A DNA stretch of 64,000 nt, taken from NCBI RefSeq assembly GCF_029193595.2, contig NZ_CP135052.1, positions 2,480,001 to 2,544,000 of the forward strand, in the 5' to 3' direction. The stretch comes from Providencia hangzhouensis (lineage in GTDB: Bacteria; Pseudomonadota; Gammaproteobacteria; Enterobacterales; Enterobacteriaceae). The notes beneath the pieces are model-generated. The model worked only from the letters and a program-made list of their open reading frames with translations, was not told the DNA's origin and did no database searches. Within the stretch, counting starts at the first letter, position 1. The number at the start of each line of letters is the position of its first letter. The position numbers were made by a program, and so were the translations under genes. Of this stretch, positions 42,501-50,177 are shown piece after piece.

Positions 42501-42596
42501 GATGTTTTCACTTTGTTGTGCATAGACTAAGTTTGTAATATTGCCAATAGATAACCCTGTTGCGATATTAATGGCTATCACTGTTTTGATTTTCAT
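39585..42596 (-). CDS. TonB-dependent receptor, hemophilin/hemoglobin type
   Basis: Outer-membrane receptor of 1003 residues expected to take heme from the secreted hemophilin. A signal peptide of about 26 residues ends near VYA and is followed by a TonB-box-like IGSIVVND, the plug domain (GVYSGDARNSGAIDPNVRG, VTVDGTEQAITVWRGYNG) and a 22-strand barrel closing with VRFNVTSRF. These stretches are shared by receptors that occur next to Slam exporters. The barrel extends well past FhuA length, with large loops. Located 18 bases from the Slam gene in the same operon. Hemoglobin or transferrin binding cannot be excluded. Confidence 0.88.
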   Translation of the reverse strand: MKIKTVIAINIATGLSIGNITNLVYAQQSENIGSIVVNDKAATIKERDRKGADDQYDKDESNIYISKEEIDRYKGTNPADTINHAVGVYSGDARNSGAIDPNVRGIQGQGRVPVTVDGTEQAITVWRGYNGANNRNYIDPNMISSIKVMKSATLDRNVRTSTGGGVAITTLGIDDVVDKYDKFGFDIKLETSSNSTKPRVNQLSHGIDYRDDKRLLNTLDMQKFRGIYFKDHEMLVDPRSKGNANFFNLQDNAARIAVGTRQEKFDLMLAYSYRNQGNYFAGRRGAGKFYDDIITYDPNNSNKAIDPYMPFVARIYGPNKEVANTSNEMSTWLAKLNLMLPNSQDLSIGYMHTSSHYGEIMPSQIRYHDLEGKIPQWPLANLALNTFYANYSFKPESIGWIDFRLGYWLTKTNLNSNTAGGQPREPVERDWNYEFGRDKNVAKNPAINGTLVDGIKLNQLNDRYGVSLSNKFQITPEFKVTLMGSLIDETIGSREDIFNSDSSPKGNMFRAIPREGKRREYNGTIRFDWQPTDWLSLNAGAQYISYWSRDLLKERRIAAKDINYAPYSHITARNFRLSRVLSEKEYQVIQEYVDDKGKTFKDTAERSYERRIFIGKALNMKADSLMYAHYRMDVNKKKFEFRITERNNIVKWKVDENNRFIRKNNPFYNGEIDLKEEIIDPVTGLKAKKYRKADITNNGYDEVKYSNKQKFKAPKRNEESAWAPALGATIYLTENDRIFGRYLETVRMPSIFEDTIGFSGGREPNYTPPVYLPERSHTIELGYVRNFQGLVAAENHADLRINYYNTVVTNAFDRNYRLVFTQVDKHNTAGLELLARYDNGWVFGDLGVDYRLKNEVCDEVSLMVMDPYNQFGGSECTTAGFPGGYLRTQLQPKYSIHANLGLRFLDERLEVGSRMRYHSKAKNEDEAEMMDKYPNQYAPLNNDPMSWNAVFTADAYVNYQFNKDLSFELLATNLFDEYYIDPLTRSMMPAPGRTVRFNVTSRF

Positions 42597-42614
42597 TATC
42601 TGTTCCGGTGAAAA

Positions 42615-44027
42615 TTAAAATTTCTTGGTGAAATTGACACCGACTTCACTTTGCTTAAAAGAATAAATAATATCTGCAGTACTTTTATTCACTTGGCTAT
42701 TAAAATAAATAGAAGGCGTAAAAGTTAATATTTTATTTTTATCAAATGTTAATTGGGTATTTAAATACCCATTATGATCTTTTCTTTTTACATTCAAAAA
42801 TGCATCAAACTGTTCAAAATTTGTTTGCTTATAACCTATCGCAACAAGTAGATCACACAGTTCGGTTACTTTTAGAAAACCCGCCCTAACCCCATACTGT
42901 ACATAGCTATCACTATCGTATTGCTTTTTTCTATTGGCTCCATAAAAACTGCCAAAAACCATTAATCGAGGGTTCATTAAATAGGTACCAGTAACTGAAT
43001 AAACCCATTTATCGCCGTTATTAAAACTATACTTATAAGGGTAAGTTTTATTTTTATATTCAATATTACCTAACAAGGTTACTCGATGATTTAACATGTA
43101 TTCTGTCGCTATTTTTCCTCCTAGGCTTAAATTATAGTATTGGTTATCGTGCCATTTAGCCTCAAGGGTGGGCTGTATATGGAACGTTGTATTCGCGTTA
43201 TCAAATTGATACCCCCCAGTAACATATATATTCGTTTTTCTAGCCGTGACTGTTTTCATTGGCTCCACCCCAACCACACCTAATGAGAGTACCGTTGAGT
43301 GGTTTCCTACTAGAGGAAAACGCTTTGATAGTTTAGTATAATAATGCCACTTTCCACCAGCGATAGACTGGTTACTACTATTCATACATTTACTACGAAA
43401 ACAGTACATCTCACGGCTATTTGATGCTTCATTTAAATTAAAATCATAACTTGAGCCTAACTTAATCGTACCTTGCCAACGATTTTTATTTTCTAAATCT
43501 ATTATTTGACTTTTAATAAATTTAGTTAACCCATTTGATATTCTTTCTTTATATTTAACTTTGATATTTTGATATATTGATAATGCTGATTCATAGTGCT
43601 TAACATAAGTCAGTGCTTGTGCAAGTTTTAACTCAACCAATAACATATTAGGCTTGTGAATTAAAATCTCATTATATAGGCTAATTGCTAAATCATACTG
43701 TTTATTTAAAACTGCCCTTTCTGAATGAATATATTTAACCAATTCTTTATCGTGGTCTTTATGGTCAACGTAATTACCAATAATTTCATTTATTTTGTCA
43801 AAATCTTGTCTCTGAATGAGATCATAAAGAATAAAACCAAGTTCGTCGATATTTTTTTCACTATATTTAACATTATTTATTTCTGATTGATGTTTTTTGT
43901 TACTATAATCTTTTAAATTACCGATAACTCCTCCTTTTAGCTCTTGAGCTGACAATACCGAAGGGAGAGAAAAAAGTAATAATAAACTCAAATATATTAA
44001 ATGTGTTTTTTTATTAAAAAATAACAT
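42615..44027 (-). CDS. Surface lipoprotein assembly modifier (Slam, T11SS exporter, DUF560)
   Basis: Outer-membrane exporter of the type XI secretion system that translocates cognate cargo with a TbpB-like C-terminal barrel. The 470 residues show a signal peptide ending near VLSA, an N-terminal periplasmic TPR domain at about 45-180 (helical repeats such as KQYDLAISLYNEILIHKPN) and a C-terminal barrel of about 14 strands ending with phenylalanine in GVNFTKKF. Its cargo gene is immediately upstream, separated by a terminator. Homologues include NilB and HrpB of Xenorhabdus and HsmA of Acinetobacter. The ribosome site is weak, consistent with low expression. Confidence 0.88.
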   Translation of the reverse strand: MLFFNKKTHLIYLSLLLLFSLPSVLSAQELKGGVIGNLKDYSNKKHQSEINNVKYSEKNIDELGFILYDLIQRQDFDKINEIIGNYVDHKDHDKELVKYIHSERAVLNKQYDLAISLYNEILIHKPNMLLVELKLAQALTYVKHYESALSIYQNIKVKYKERISNGLTKFIKSQIIDLENKNRWQGTIKLGSSYDFNLNEASNSREMYCFRSKCMNSSNQSIAGGKWHYYTKLSKRFPLVGNHSTVLSLGVVGVEPMKTVTARKTNIYVTGGYQFDNANTTFHIQPTLEAKWHDNQYYNLSLGGKIATEYMLNHRVTLLGNIEYKNKTYPYKYSFNNGDKWVYSVTGTYLMNPRLMVFGSFYGANRKKQYDSDSYVQYGVRAGFLKVTELCDLLVAIGYKQTNFEQFDAFLNVKRKDHNGYLNTQLTFDKNKILTFTPSIYFNSQVNKSTADIIYSFKQSEVGVNFTKKF

Positions 44028-44057
44028 GATTAGGCTACCATTTTAATGACAAAAATA

Positions 44058-44093
44058 AAAAAGTAGACAAAATCACTTTTGCCTACTTTTTTT
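44058..44093 (-). terminator. Intrinsic terminator between cargo and Slam genes
   Basis: Read on the reverse strand, arms of about 15 bases (AAAAAGTAGGCAAAA and TTTTGTCTACTTTTT, one G-U pair) with a 4-base loop end in TTTTTTATTTTT. Partial readthrough would give more cargo mRNA than exporter/receptor mRNA. Confidence 0.75.
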
Positions 44094-44114
44094 AGCTAAT
44101 TATATGTTCAGTAA

Positions 44115-44858
44115 TTATTCGTCTTTCTGGCCACCAAATGCCGTGTCTAACTCACGGTTATTCTCATAAGAGAGAATACCTGCCACTTGTTCTGCATTAT
44201 CACCAAAGAGTTGCCCCATACTATCACCTTGGTGTATTCCATTGGCAATGGCAGTACCACTAAATTTACCGTCTTCTTCAATAGCCCCTTCCATGGAGTG
44301 GCTATTTACTCCTTCTAATGCACCTGTATATGATTTATCCGCGAAGTCAGCATTAAACCAACCTGCCTGTTTTTCTTCACCTGCAAACTGGTTAATACCC
44401 GCTATAGTATAAGTTGCTTGGCCACTGGTTGGCACTTCTGTCGTTGCATTCTCACCAGAGAAATAAACCGTGTGCATTGCATCATCAGTTTCCCCAGTTT
44501 GTGACCAATCACCGAAATATACCTCGGCATCTGCAACCTGGCTAAATTGGAACTTACCCATTCCACCGTGCGGGCTACCGCCACTTTCCAAAACATACAC
44601 GTTGTTTGGTTTTTGCGTGACTAAGTTTTTTAAGCCTGAAAACGATATCATCATTCCCCCCATTTTATGTCGAGAACCGATACCCGGTGCACCAATACTA
44701 CCACCGTGTGGCCCCATGGTTGATTGGGTTTTACCAACAATAATGTTTGTTAGGCCATCACTATAATCTAAACTCTGTTTTGATTCCGTTTCTGCCATAA
44801 CACCAACAGAAAATATAGACAAAGATACTGCGACTGTAATTAGTGATAATTTTTTCAT
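44115..44858 (-). CDS. Hemophilin-like secreted heme-binding protein (Slam cargo)
   Basis: Predicted secreted hemophore of 247 residues. The signal peptide is Sec type I (cleavage near GVMA-ETES) with no lipobox, so the product should be released rather than lipid-anchored. The C-terminal half is a TbpB-type barrel ending in FGDNAEQVAGILSYENNREL and DTAFGG, the recognition region for Slam exporters. The N-terminal handle is rich in Gly, Met and His (TMGPHGGSIG, SRHKMGGMM, GSPHGGMGK) and may hold the heme ligands. Related proteins are Acinetobacter HphA, Haemophilus hemophilin and Xenorhabdus HrpC. GAGGATGAATAA precedes the ATG. First gene of the locus, behind a Fur-like site. Confidence 0.85.
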   Translation of the reverse strand: MKKLSLITVAVSLSIFSVGVMAETESKQSLDYSDGLTNIIVGKTQSTMGPHGGSIGAPGIGSRHKMGGMMISFSGLKNLVTQKPNNVYVLESGGSPHGGMGKFQFSQVADAEVYFGDWSQTGETDDAMHTVYFSGENATTEVPTSGQATYTIAGINQFAGEEKQAGWFNADFADKSYTGALEGVNSHSMEGAIEEDGKFSGTAIANGIHQGDSMGQLFGDNAEQVAGILSYENNRELDTAFGGQKDE

Positions 44859-44960
44859 TTATTCATCCTCTTCAATAGAAGTTTGAATTAGATTGGTTTA
44901 TTAACGAAACACATTAAATAAAAGATTATTCTTTCCTTTAATGTTCGAGATTCAGTATAT

Positions 44961-44979
44961 GAAAATGATTTTTATTTAC
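44961..44979. promoter_or_regulatory. Fur-box-like site upstream of the hemophilin operon
   Basis: GAAAATGATTTTTATTTAC matches the Fur 19-mer GATAATGATAATCATTATC at 13 positions and lies about 100 bases upstream of the cargo gene. Iron-repressed expression fits a heme-uptake operon. The rest of 44859-45264 is AT-rich and empty. Confidence 0.55.
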
Positions 44980-45264
44980 AAATGTAAGGGATATAATTCA
45001 ATCTTTTATTATTAAACCATAAAAATAAAATAACCTTTTATTTTTTAACTGGTTAATTAAAGACCCTATAATGGATAGTTTTATTTATTGCGTTTTACAT
45101 TAAAGATTAATTGAATTTTTAAGAGTAATTACAAATTTTGAGTTAAAATAAGATAAATATACCCATAAATATATGTGACGTATATTTTTATAAGTTTATT
45201 GAATGGATAGTAAATAAAAATGAAGATAAGATTGAGGATTATAAATAAGCTAAGCTATTTAAAT

Positions 45265-45294
45265 AAGGTACAAGAAACTCTCTTCTTGTACCTT
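45265..45294 (-). terminator. Terminator of rnd
   Basis: Perfect 12-base stem AAGGTACAAGAA (45265-45276) with TTCTTGTACCTT (45283-45294), six-base loop, then ATTTAAA on the reverse strand. Confidence 0.75.
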
Positions 45295-45300
45295 AATATA

Positions 45301-46422
45301 TTACCCGTTTGCTAATAACTTTGTAATGGGCTCGGCGAGTAATCGCCCTCTCCACCCCGACAACAGCTCAGGAGGTGTAACCGAAGATTTTAACCCCCAA
45401 TGAATCGACAGTAATTGGTTAATTTGCCGCCTAGAAGCCAATAGTTCTGCATTAAATTTTTCATTTTCAGCAATATCTTTGACCACCGCTTTAATTTCTT
45501 TAAATAAGCTTTTGTATTGGCTCTGTTCAGTAATATTCGCTACAGGTGTTGGGTATTCACTTTCTTCAAGTTGCTTTGCTTGCTCGACAATGGCTAACAA
45601 GCGCTTGCCATGGCAACGAATCTCCTGCCCAGTTAAGCCAAGTGCATCAAGTTCACCCAGAGAGCTCGGTAAATAACGAGCCACTTTCCACAGGTGCTCT
45701 TCTTTTACTACAAAGTTAACAGCCATATCGCGGGCTTTAGCTTGGTTTAAACGCCATTCGGCTAATAATTGCAAACAAGCGAGCTGTTCATCACGTAGCT
45801 GCCATGCATTATGGATATTCATGTAGGCTTTTTCTGGCTTTAAGGCTTTTTGCCGACGAGCCACAACACGTTGACACTCATCTTTGGCATCTTCCAAGTA
45901 GCCCGCTTCAGTCACTTTTTCCATTAGAATTTCAGCTAATGGCAGCAAATACAGCACATCTGCGGCTGCATAATCGCATTGTTTTTCGCTCAGAGGACGC
46001 GCAAGCCAGTCTGTTCGTGATTCACTTTTGTCTAGTTCAATACCTAAATGTTCAGCAACCAATGATGCAAAACCACAAGAAATTGGATAACCTAAAAATG
46101 CCGCCACAACTTGCGTGTCGATCATCGGCTCAGGGACACAATCAAAATCATGCATAAACACTTCTAAGTCTTCACTACCTGCATGTAAAAATTTAAGTTG
46201 CTCAGGATTCGTTAAAAGTGCTTTGAACGGGCTAAAATCCGTCATTAATAATGGGTCAATTAACGAAACTTGCTTTCCATCATATAGCTGTAGCAAACCT
46301 AGCTGTGGGTAATATGTTCGGGTACGAACAAACTCGGTATCCAAAGCGAGCCATGGTGCATTACCCGCCTCTTGGCATACTTGGGCTAATTCGCTATCTG
46401 TAGTTACTAAACGATAATTCAA
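45301..46422 (-). CDS. rnd: Ribonuclease D
   Basis: 3'-5' exoribonuclease of the DEDD family that trims tRNA precursors. The 373 residues (375 in E. coli) include the ExoI motif LDTEFVRTRTYYPQLG, KFLHAGSEDLEVF, the ESRTDWLARPLSE segment and an HRDC domain in the C-terminal half. The start is TTG at 46422, as in E. coli rnd, which also starts at UUG after a U-rich leader. fadD lies upstream on the same strand with its own terminator, so rnd likely has a separate promoter. Confidence 0.96.
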   Translation of the reverse strand: MNYRLVTTDSELAQVCQEAGNAPWLALDTEFVRTRTYYPQLGLLQLYDGKQVSLIDPLLMTDFSPFKALLTNPEQLKFLHAGSEDLEVFMHDFDCVPEPMIDTQVVAAFLGYPISCGFASLVAEHLGIELDKSESRTDWLARPLSEKQCDYAAADVLYLLPLAEILMEKVTEAGYLEDAKDECQRVVARRQKALKPEKAYMNIHNAWQLRDEQLACLQLLAEWRLNQAKARDMAVNFVVKEEHLWKVARYLPSSLGELDALGLTGQEIRCHGKRLLAIVEQAKQLEESEYPTPVANITEQSQYKSLFKEIKAVVKDIAENEKFNAELLASRRQINQLLSIHWGLKSSVTPPELLSGWRGRLLAEPITKLLANG

Positions 46423-46452
46423 AACAAGTTTCTCTTTGTTATTTTCATCACA

Positions 46453-46478
46453 ATGACGCCGGCTAAAACCGGCGTCAT
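46453..46478 (-). terminator. Terminator of fadD
   Basis: Perfect 10-base GC-rich stem ATGACGCCGG (46453-46462) with CCGGCGTCAT (46469-46478), six-base loop, 29 bases past the fadD stop. U-tract weak. Confidence 0.65.
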
Positions 46479-46506
46479 CTATTCATAGTTCAAGACTAAA
46501 CCACAA

Positions 46507-48195
46507 TCATACTTGTGATTTTTCTCTTTGCAATTTTTCTTCATCACGTAGGTCTTTACGTAAAATTTTACCCACGTTAGATTTTGGTAATTCATCACGA
46601 AATTCAAATATCTTAGGGACTTTATACGCGGTTAATGAACGGCGGCAAAAGGTTTTTAGCTCATCACCCGTTAAATTCGCATTTTTCGTTACAACGAAAA
46701 CTTTAACCGCTTCGCCTGTACTTTCACTAGGTACACCAATTGCAGCGCATTCTATCACGTCCGGATGTGCAGAAATGACATCTTCAATTTCATTTGGATA
46801 GACGTTAAAACCTGAAACGATGATCATATCTTTTTTACGATCAACAATACGAATATACCCTTCGCTATCAATTTCAGCGATATCCCCTGTCGCTAACCAA
46901 CCATCCACTATCGTATCAGCAGTGGAATCAGGGCGGTTCCAATACCCTTTCATGACTTGCGGGCCTTTTACCCACATTTCACCAGGCTCACCAATAGCGA
47001 CTTCGTTGCCGTTATCATCAAGAAATTTAACATCTGTTGATGGAACAGGTAAACCAATACTTCCGCTATAACTGGTTAAATTATAAGGGTTACCTGTAAC
47101 TAGTGGCGCACATTCCGTTAACCCATACCCTTCGAGTAAATGTTTCCCTGTCAGCTTCTGCCATTTTTCTGCAACGGCTTTTTGAACGGGCATTCCGCCT
47201 CCAACTGAAAGGCGTAAACGTGAAAAATCCAACTTTTTGAACTCTTCATTATGCAGCCACGCATTAAATAACGTGTTAACACCAGTAATTGACGTAACGG
47301 GATAACGTCCTAGTTGTTTTACGGTGTCAGGTACATCTCTAGGGTTGGTAATCAATAAGTTAACGCCCCCTACAGTGATAAACAGTAAGCAGTTTACTGT
47401 CAATGCAAAAACATGGTACAGCGGTAAAGCGGTGACAACAAATTCAGCACCAAATTTCAGTACAGGCCCGTAAGCTGCCCTTGCCTGCTCAATATTTGCT
47501 AACATATTGCGATGAGTTAACATCGCCCCTTTAGCAACACCGGTGGTTCCACCTGTATATTGCAAAAAGGCCAAGTCATCACCAGTAATGTTAGGTTTAA
47601 TATATTGCATACGATAGCCATAATGCATGGCACGGCGAAAGGAGATGGCGTCTGGTAAGTTATATTTAGGGACTAAACGTTTTACATATTTGACAACAAA
47701 ATCAACAATCGTGGCTTTAGGACGTGAAAGCTGGTCACCCATACGAGTTAAAATGACGTGTTTCACTTTGGTATTGAAAACAATTTTTTCCAGTGTATGT
47801 GCAAAATTCGACACAATTACAATTGCGGTTGCACCGCTATCATTCAATTGGTGCTCTAGTTCTCTCGGGGTATAAAGTGGGTTGACGTTGACTACCACCA
47901 TACCTGCTCGCAATATCCCAAACAGGGCAATCGGATACTGTAATAGGTTTGGCATCATTAATGCGACACGATCCCCTTTTTTAAGACCAAGTCCATTTTG
48001 TAAGTAGGCGGCAAAAGCGCGACTTCTCTCTTCAAGTTTCCGATAAGTCATCACTGCTCCCATATTAATGAATGCAGGTTGGTCGGCAAATTGAGAGACC
48101 GCATCTTCAAGTAACTCTGCTAGAGAAGCGAAGCTATCAGGATTGATTTCTTCCGGCACATCAGCAGGGTAATTTTTTAGCCAGATTTTTTCCAA
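46507..48195 (-). CDS. fadD: Long-chain fatty acid-CoA ligase FadD
   Basis: Inner-face membrane enzyme activating long-chain fatty acids to acyl-CoA for beta-oxidation. It matches E. coli FadD (561 residues) over its full 562: AMP-binding motif [42 protein letters not shown], and the fatty-acid signature near [18 protein letters not shown]. The start is TTG at 48195 with AGGAG eight bases upstream, as in E. coli fadD. A FadR operator lies 60 bases upstream. Confidence 0.97.
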   Translation of the reverse strand: MEKIWLKNYPADVPEEINPDSFASLAELLEDAVSQFADQPAFINMGAVMTYRKLEERSRAFAAYLQNGLGLKKGDRVALMMPNLLQYPIALFGILRAGMVVVNVNPLYTPRELEHQLNDSGATAIVIVSNFAHTLEKIVFNTKVKHVILTRMGDQLSRPKATIVDFVVKYVKRLVPKYNLPDAISFRRAMHYGYRMQYIKPNITGDDLAFLQYTGGTTGVAKGAMLTHRNMLANIEQARAAYGPVLKFGAEFVVTALPLYHVFALTVNCLLFITVGGVNLLITNPRDVPDTVKQLGRYPVTSITGVNTLFNAWLHNEEFKKLDFSRLRLSVGGGMPVQKAVAEKWQKLTGKHLLEGYGLTECAPLVTGNPYNLTSYSGSIGLPVPSTDVKFLDDNGNEVAIGEPGEMWVKGPQVMKGYWNRPDSTADTIVDGWLATGDIAEIDSEGYIRIVDRKKDMIIVSGFNVYPNEIEDVISAHPDVIECAAIGVPSESTGEAVKVFVVTKNANLTGDELKTFCRRSLTAYKVPKIFEFRDELPKSNVGKILRKDLRDEEKLQREKSQV

Positions 48196-48254
48196 AATGT
48201 TACTCCTGAATTTAGTGAAGTTATTATACTCAACATCTCTTTTAACAAATTATT

Positions 48255-48271
48255 AACTCAGCGTACCAGTT
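48255..48271. promoter_or_regulatory. FadR operator of fadD
   Basis: Reverse-strand AACTGGTACGCTGAGTT agrees with the E. coli fadD FadR operator AGCTGGTATGATGAGTT at 14 of 17 bases. FadR represses fadD in the absence of long-chain acyl-CoA. Confidence 0.7.
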
Positions 48272-48329
48272 TGAAAAACAGACAATGTCAAGGTTGAGAG
48301 GTCTATCACTAAATAAATTTTGTTCCTTC

Positions 48330-48414
48330 AAGAAAAAACTAGGCGGACTAAGCCGCCTAGTTTGTCTTAAATTCGTTAAACAGATGTAAATCTGTACAAG
48401 ATTGCCTGATTATA
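48330..48414 (-). ncRNA. Candidate small RNA (promoter -10 plus strong terminator) upstream of fadD
   Basis: On the reverse strand, TATAAT at 48414-48409 is followed about 45 bases later by a strong intrinsic terminator: an 11-base perfect stem (AAACTAGGCGG at 48336-48346 with CCGCCTAGTTT at 48353-48363) and then TTTTTC. No ORF lies between, and slp has its own terminator farther upstream, so this hairpin needs a transcript of its own, about 70-75 nt long. The -35 is weak. It is between the IS200 element and fadD. Alternative: a relic terminator of a lost gene. Confidence 0.42.
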
Positions 48415-48579
48415 CATGATTTTACGCTATTTTTGGAAAGGTTATCTCGCACTTAAGAAGGGATTTAATCTATTACATTAACCGAAGTCACTTTTGCTGG
48501 GATTAAATTTTAGCTAATACTTTTATTAAACACTCTTATTTATTAGCTCTTATTTAGATAATCTTTTTATGGAAAATAA
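48364..48579. other. Spacer between the candidate sRNA terminator and the IS element
   Basis: AT-rich, with no protein gene. It includes the proposed sRNA promoter around 48409-48440. Confidence 0.4.
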
Positions 48580-49280
48580 ATATCCTCCGGCATAGCCGGA
48601 GGTTTTTAATATGCGCCTATAAGGCTTTGTTACCAGCCGCGCCCTAACAGGCGCATAACGGCCCTGACATTTGCATCTATGGATTACTTACGGCCCGTAA
48701 ACGGGCTGCCCGGATAGGGGATCGACAATTGCTCTCCCAATTTATCCTGTTCTAACTGATGTTTTATATATTCTTGTATTCGTTTCGTATTCTTTCCTAC
48801 CGTATCAACATAGTACCCTCTGCACCAAAACTCTCTATTTCGATATTTAAACTTTAAATCCCCAAATTGCTCATAAAGCATTAGGCTACTTTTTCCTTTT
48901 AAATACCCCATAAAGCTCGAAACACTCATCTTGGGTGGGATTTCTAGAAGCATGTGTATATGGTCAACACAACATTCTGCCTCCACTATCCTGACATTTT
49001 TCCACTCACACAATTTCCTTAAAATACTACCTATCGCCCTACGTTTTTCACCGTAGAAAACTTGCCTTCTATACTTTGGGGCAAAAACAATGTGATATTT
49101 ACAATTCCATCGTGTATGCGCTAAGCTCTTTTCGTCCCCATTGGGACCCCCTTTTGATTTTTTGTTTGACTCTTGCAGTTGCCAGACCGCAAGGTGTTTT
49201 AACAAATCAAAAGGGGTTTTAATATCTTATTCAAAGCTGAAAGCTTTACGGAACCCCCAGCCTAGCTGGGGGTTTTCTAT
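48580..49280 (-). mobile_element. IS200-type insertion sequence (IS200/IS605 family)
   Basis: About 0.7 kb element with one transposase gene and subterminal hairpins instead of inverted repeats: CCTCCGGC-ATA-GCCGGAGG around 48584-48602 at the right end and AACCCCCAG with CTGGGGGTT (49252-49260, 49266-49274) at the left end. That structure and length (about 700-710 bases) are typical of IS200. No target duplication is expected. It is inserted between the slp terminator and fadD. Exact ends are uncertain by several bases. Confidence 0.85.
48684..49205 (-). CDS. tnpA: IS200 transposase TnpA (Y1 HUH)
   Basis: Single-strand transposase of the Y1 HUH superfamily. The core from GDEKSLAHTRWNCKYHIVFA to IPYPGSPFTGRK is close to IS200 TnpA, with the HUH motif in CVDHIHMLLE and the nucleophilic tyrosine region in RGYYVDTVGKN. 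The open frame extends from TTG 49205. The ATG at 49141, just before the conserved GDEKS, is out of frame: it reads ATGGGGAC with four G, whereas five would be needed to run into GDEKS. Either TTG or another codon starts translation, or this copy has lost one G and is silent. Confidence 0.85.
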   Translation of the reverse strand: MLKHLAVWQLQESNKKSKGGPNGDEKSLAHTRWNCKYHIVFAPKYRRQVFYGEKRRAIGSILRKLCEWKNVRIVEAECCVDHIHMLLEIPPKMSVSSFMGYLKGKSSLMLYEQFGDLKFKYRNREFWCRGYYVDTVGKNTKRIQEYIKHQLEQDKLGEQLSIPYPGSPFTGRK

Positions 49281-49287
49281 GCACAAC

Positions 49288-49316
49288 AAAAAGGCCCCGC
49301 AATAATCGGGGCCTTT
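49288..49316 (-). terminator. Terminator of slp
   Basis: Stem AAAGGCCCCG (49290-49299) with CGGGGCCTTT (49307-49316), followed on the reverse strand by TTTGTTG. It remains intact beside the IS element. Confidence 0.8.
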
Positions 49317-49335
49317 AAATAAAAAAAAATAATCG

Positions 49336-49932
49336 TTATTCTGTTAGATAAGTTTGTACAGGTACTGGGCCTCCTGGATAACCGTACCCATAACCCCATG
49401 GGTGGTTATAAAAATACGGGTCGCCATAATAACCATAACCCCAAGGGCCAGACGGCGGGATCATAACACTTTGTGCGACATTCCAGCGTTGGAAACCTGT
49501 TACATCTAACGTGACATACTTATAAGGAACTTGCCCTACTTTCCCTTGCTGTTCCCCCGTGATTTTCCCCACCACAGTGATATAACGGTTAGTAAAATCA
49601 CTTGGCTCACGAAAACCATTTAAGTACGCATAAATGCGGCCAATTGAAGGGGAATTAAGCTCTGGTGCTGCATCATATTTATTCAATGCCATCACCGCAA
49701 TTTCTAAACGTGTTCTTGCTGCTTCGTTTTCAACTGCAAGGACTTTCCCACCAAAACGCGCCTCTTGGCCAATATACATTTCAGGAGCATTTTGTACCGA
49801 TGTTAAGTTATCTGTTGGGTTTTGAACCGAGCCTTGAATTGAAGCAGGTATTGAAACACACCCTGTCAGCGCTAATACGCTTGCAATAAAAAGACCTTTA
49901 AGTGCATTACGGCAGTTTAATTCAATATTCAT
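49336..49932 (-). CDS. yeaY: Slp family outer-membrane lipoprotein
   Basis: Starvation/Slp-type lipoprotein of 198 residues: lipobox ALTGC near residue 25, then the Slp domain (MYIGQEARFGGKVLAVENEAARTRLEI and FREPSDFTNRYITVVGKITG). It has a Gly/Tyr/Pro-rich C-terminal tail (PWGYGYYGDPYFYNHPWGYG) of about 35 residues. Position between fadD and tsaB corresponds to E. coli yeaY. GGAGGTGGTCT gives a strong ribosome site. Confidence 0.9.
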   Translation of the reverse strand: MNIELNCRNALKGLFIASVLALTGCVSIPASIQGSVQNPTDNLTSVQNAPEMYIGQEARFGGKVLAVENEAARTRLEIAVMALNKYDAAPELNSPSIGRIYAYLNGFREPSDFTNRYITVVGKITGEQQGKVGQVPYKYVTLDVTGFQRWNVAQSVMIPPSGPWGYGYYGDPYFYNHPWGYGYGYPGGPVPVQTYLTE

Positions 49933-50123
49933 AGACCACCTCCGATTAGCGATATTATAAATTCAGGTAATACAATTTTAAATAGCATTTAGTAAACAAA
50001 ACACGATATGTTAAAAGTAGCCATAAGAATTATCTTACCACCTAATAATATCCTAAATTATTGAATGATTCGATTTGTATTTTTATTATTCAATATTTGA
50101 TTTGTTTTGTGTGTAATATAAAA

Positions 50124-50153
50124 AATTGGCCATATCACCTGATATAGCCAATT
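50124..50153 (-). terminator. Terminator of tsaB
   Basis: 13-base stem (one mismatch) AATTGGCCATATC (50124-50136) with GATATAGCCAATT (50141-50153), then TTTTTATATT on the reverse strand. Confidence 0.75.
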
Positions 50154-50177
50154 CAACATCAATTAATTTTCTGTGTA

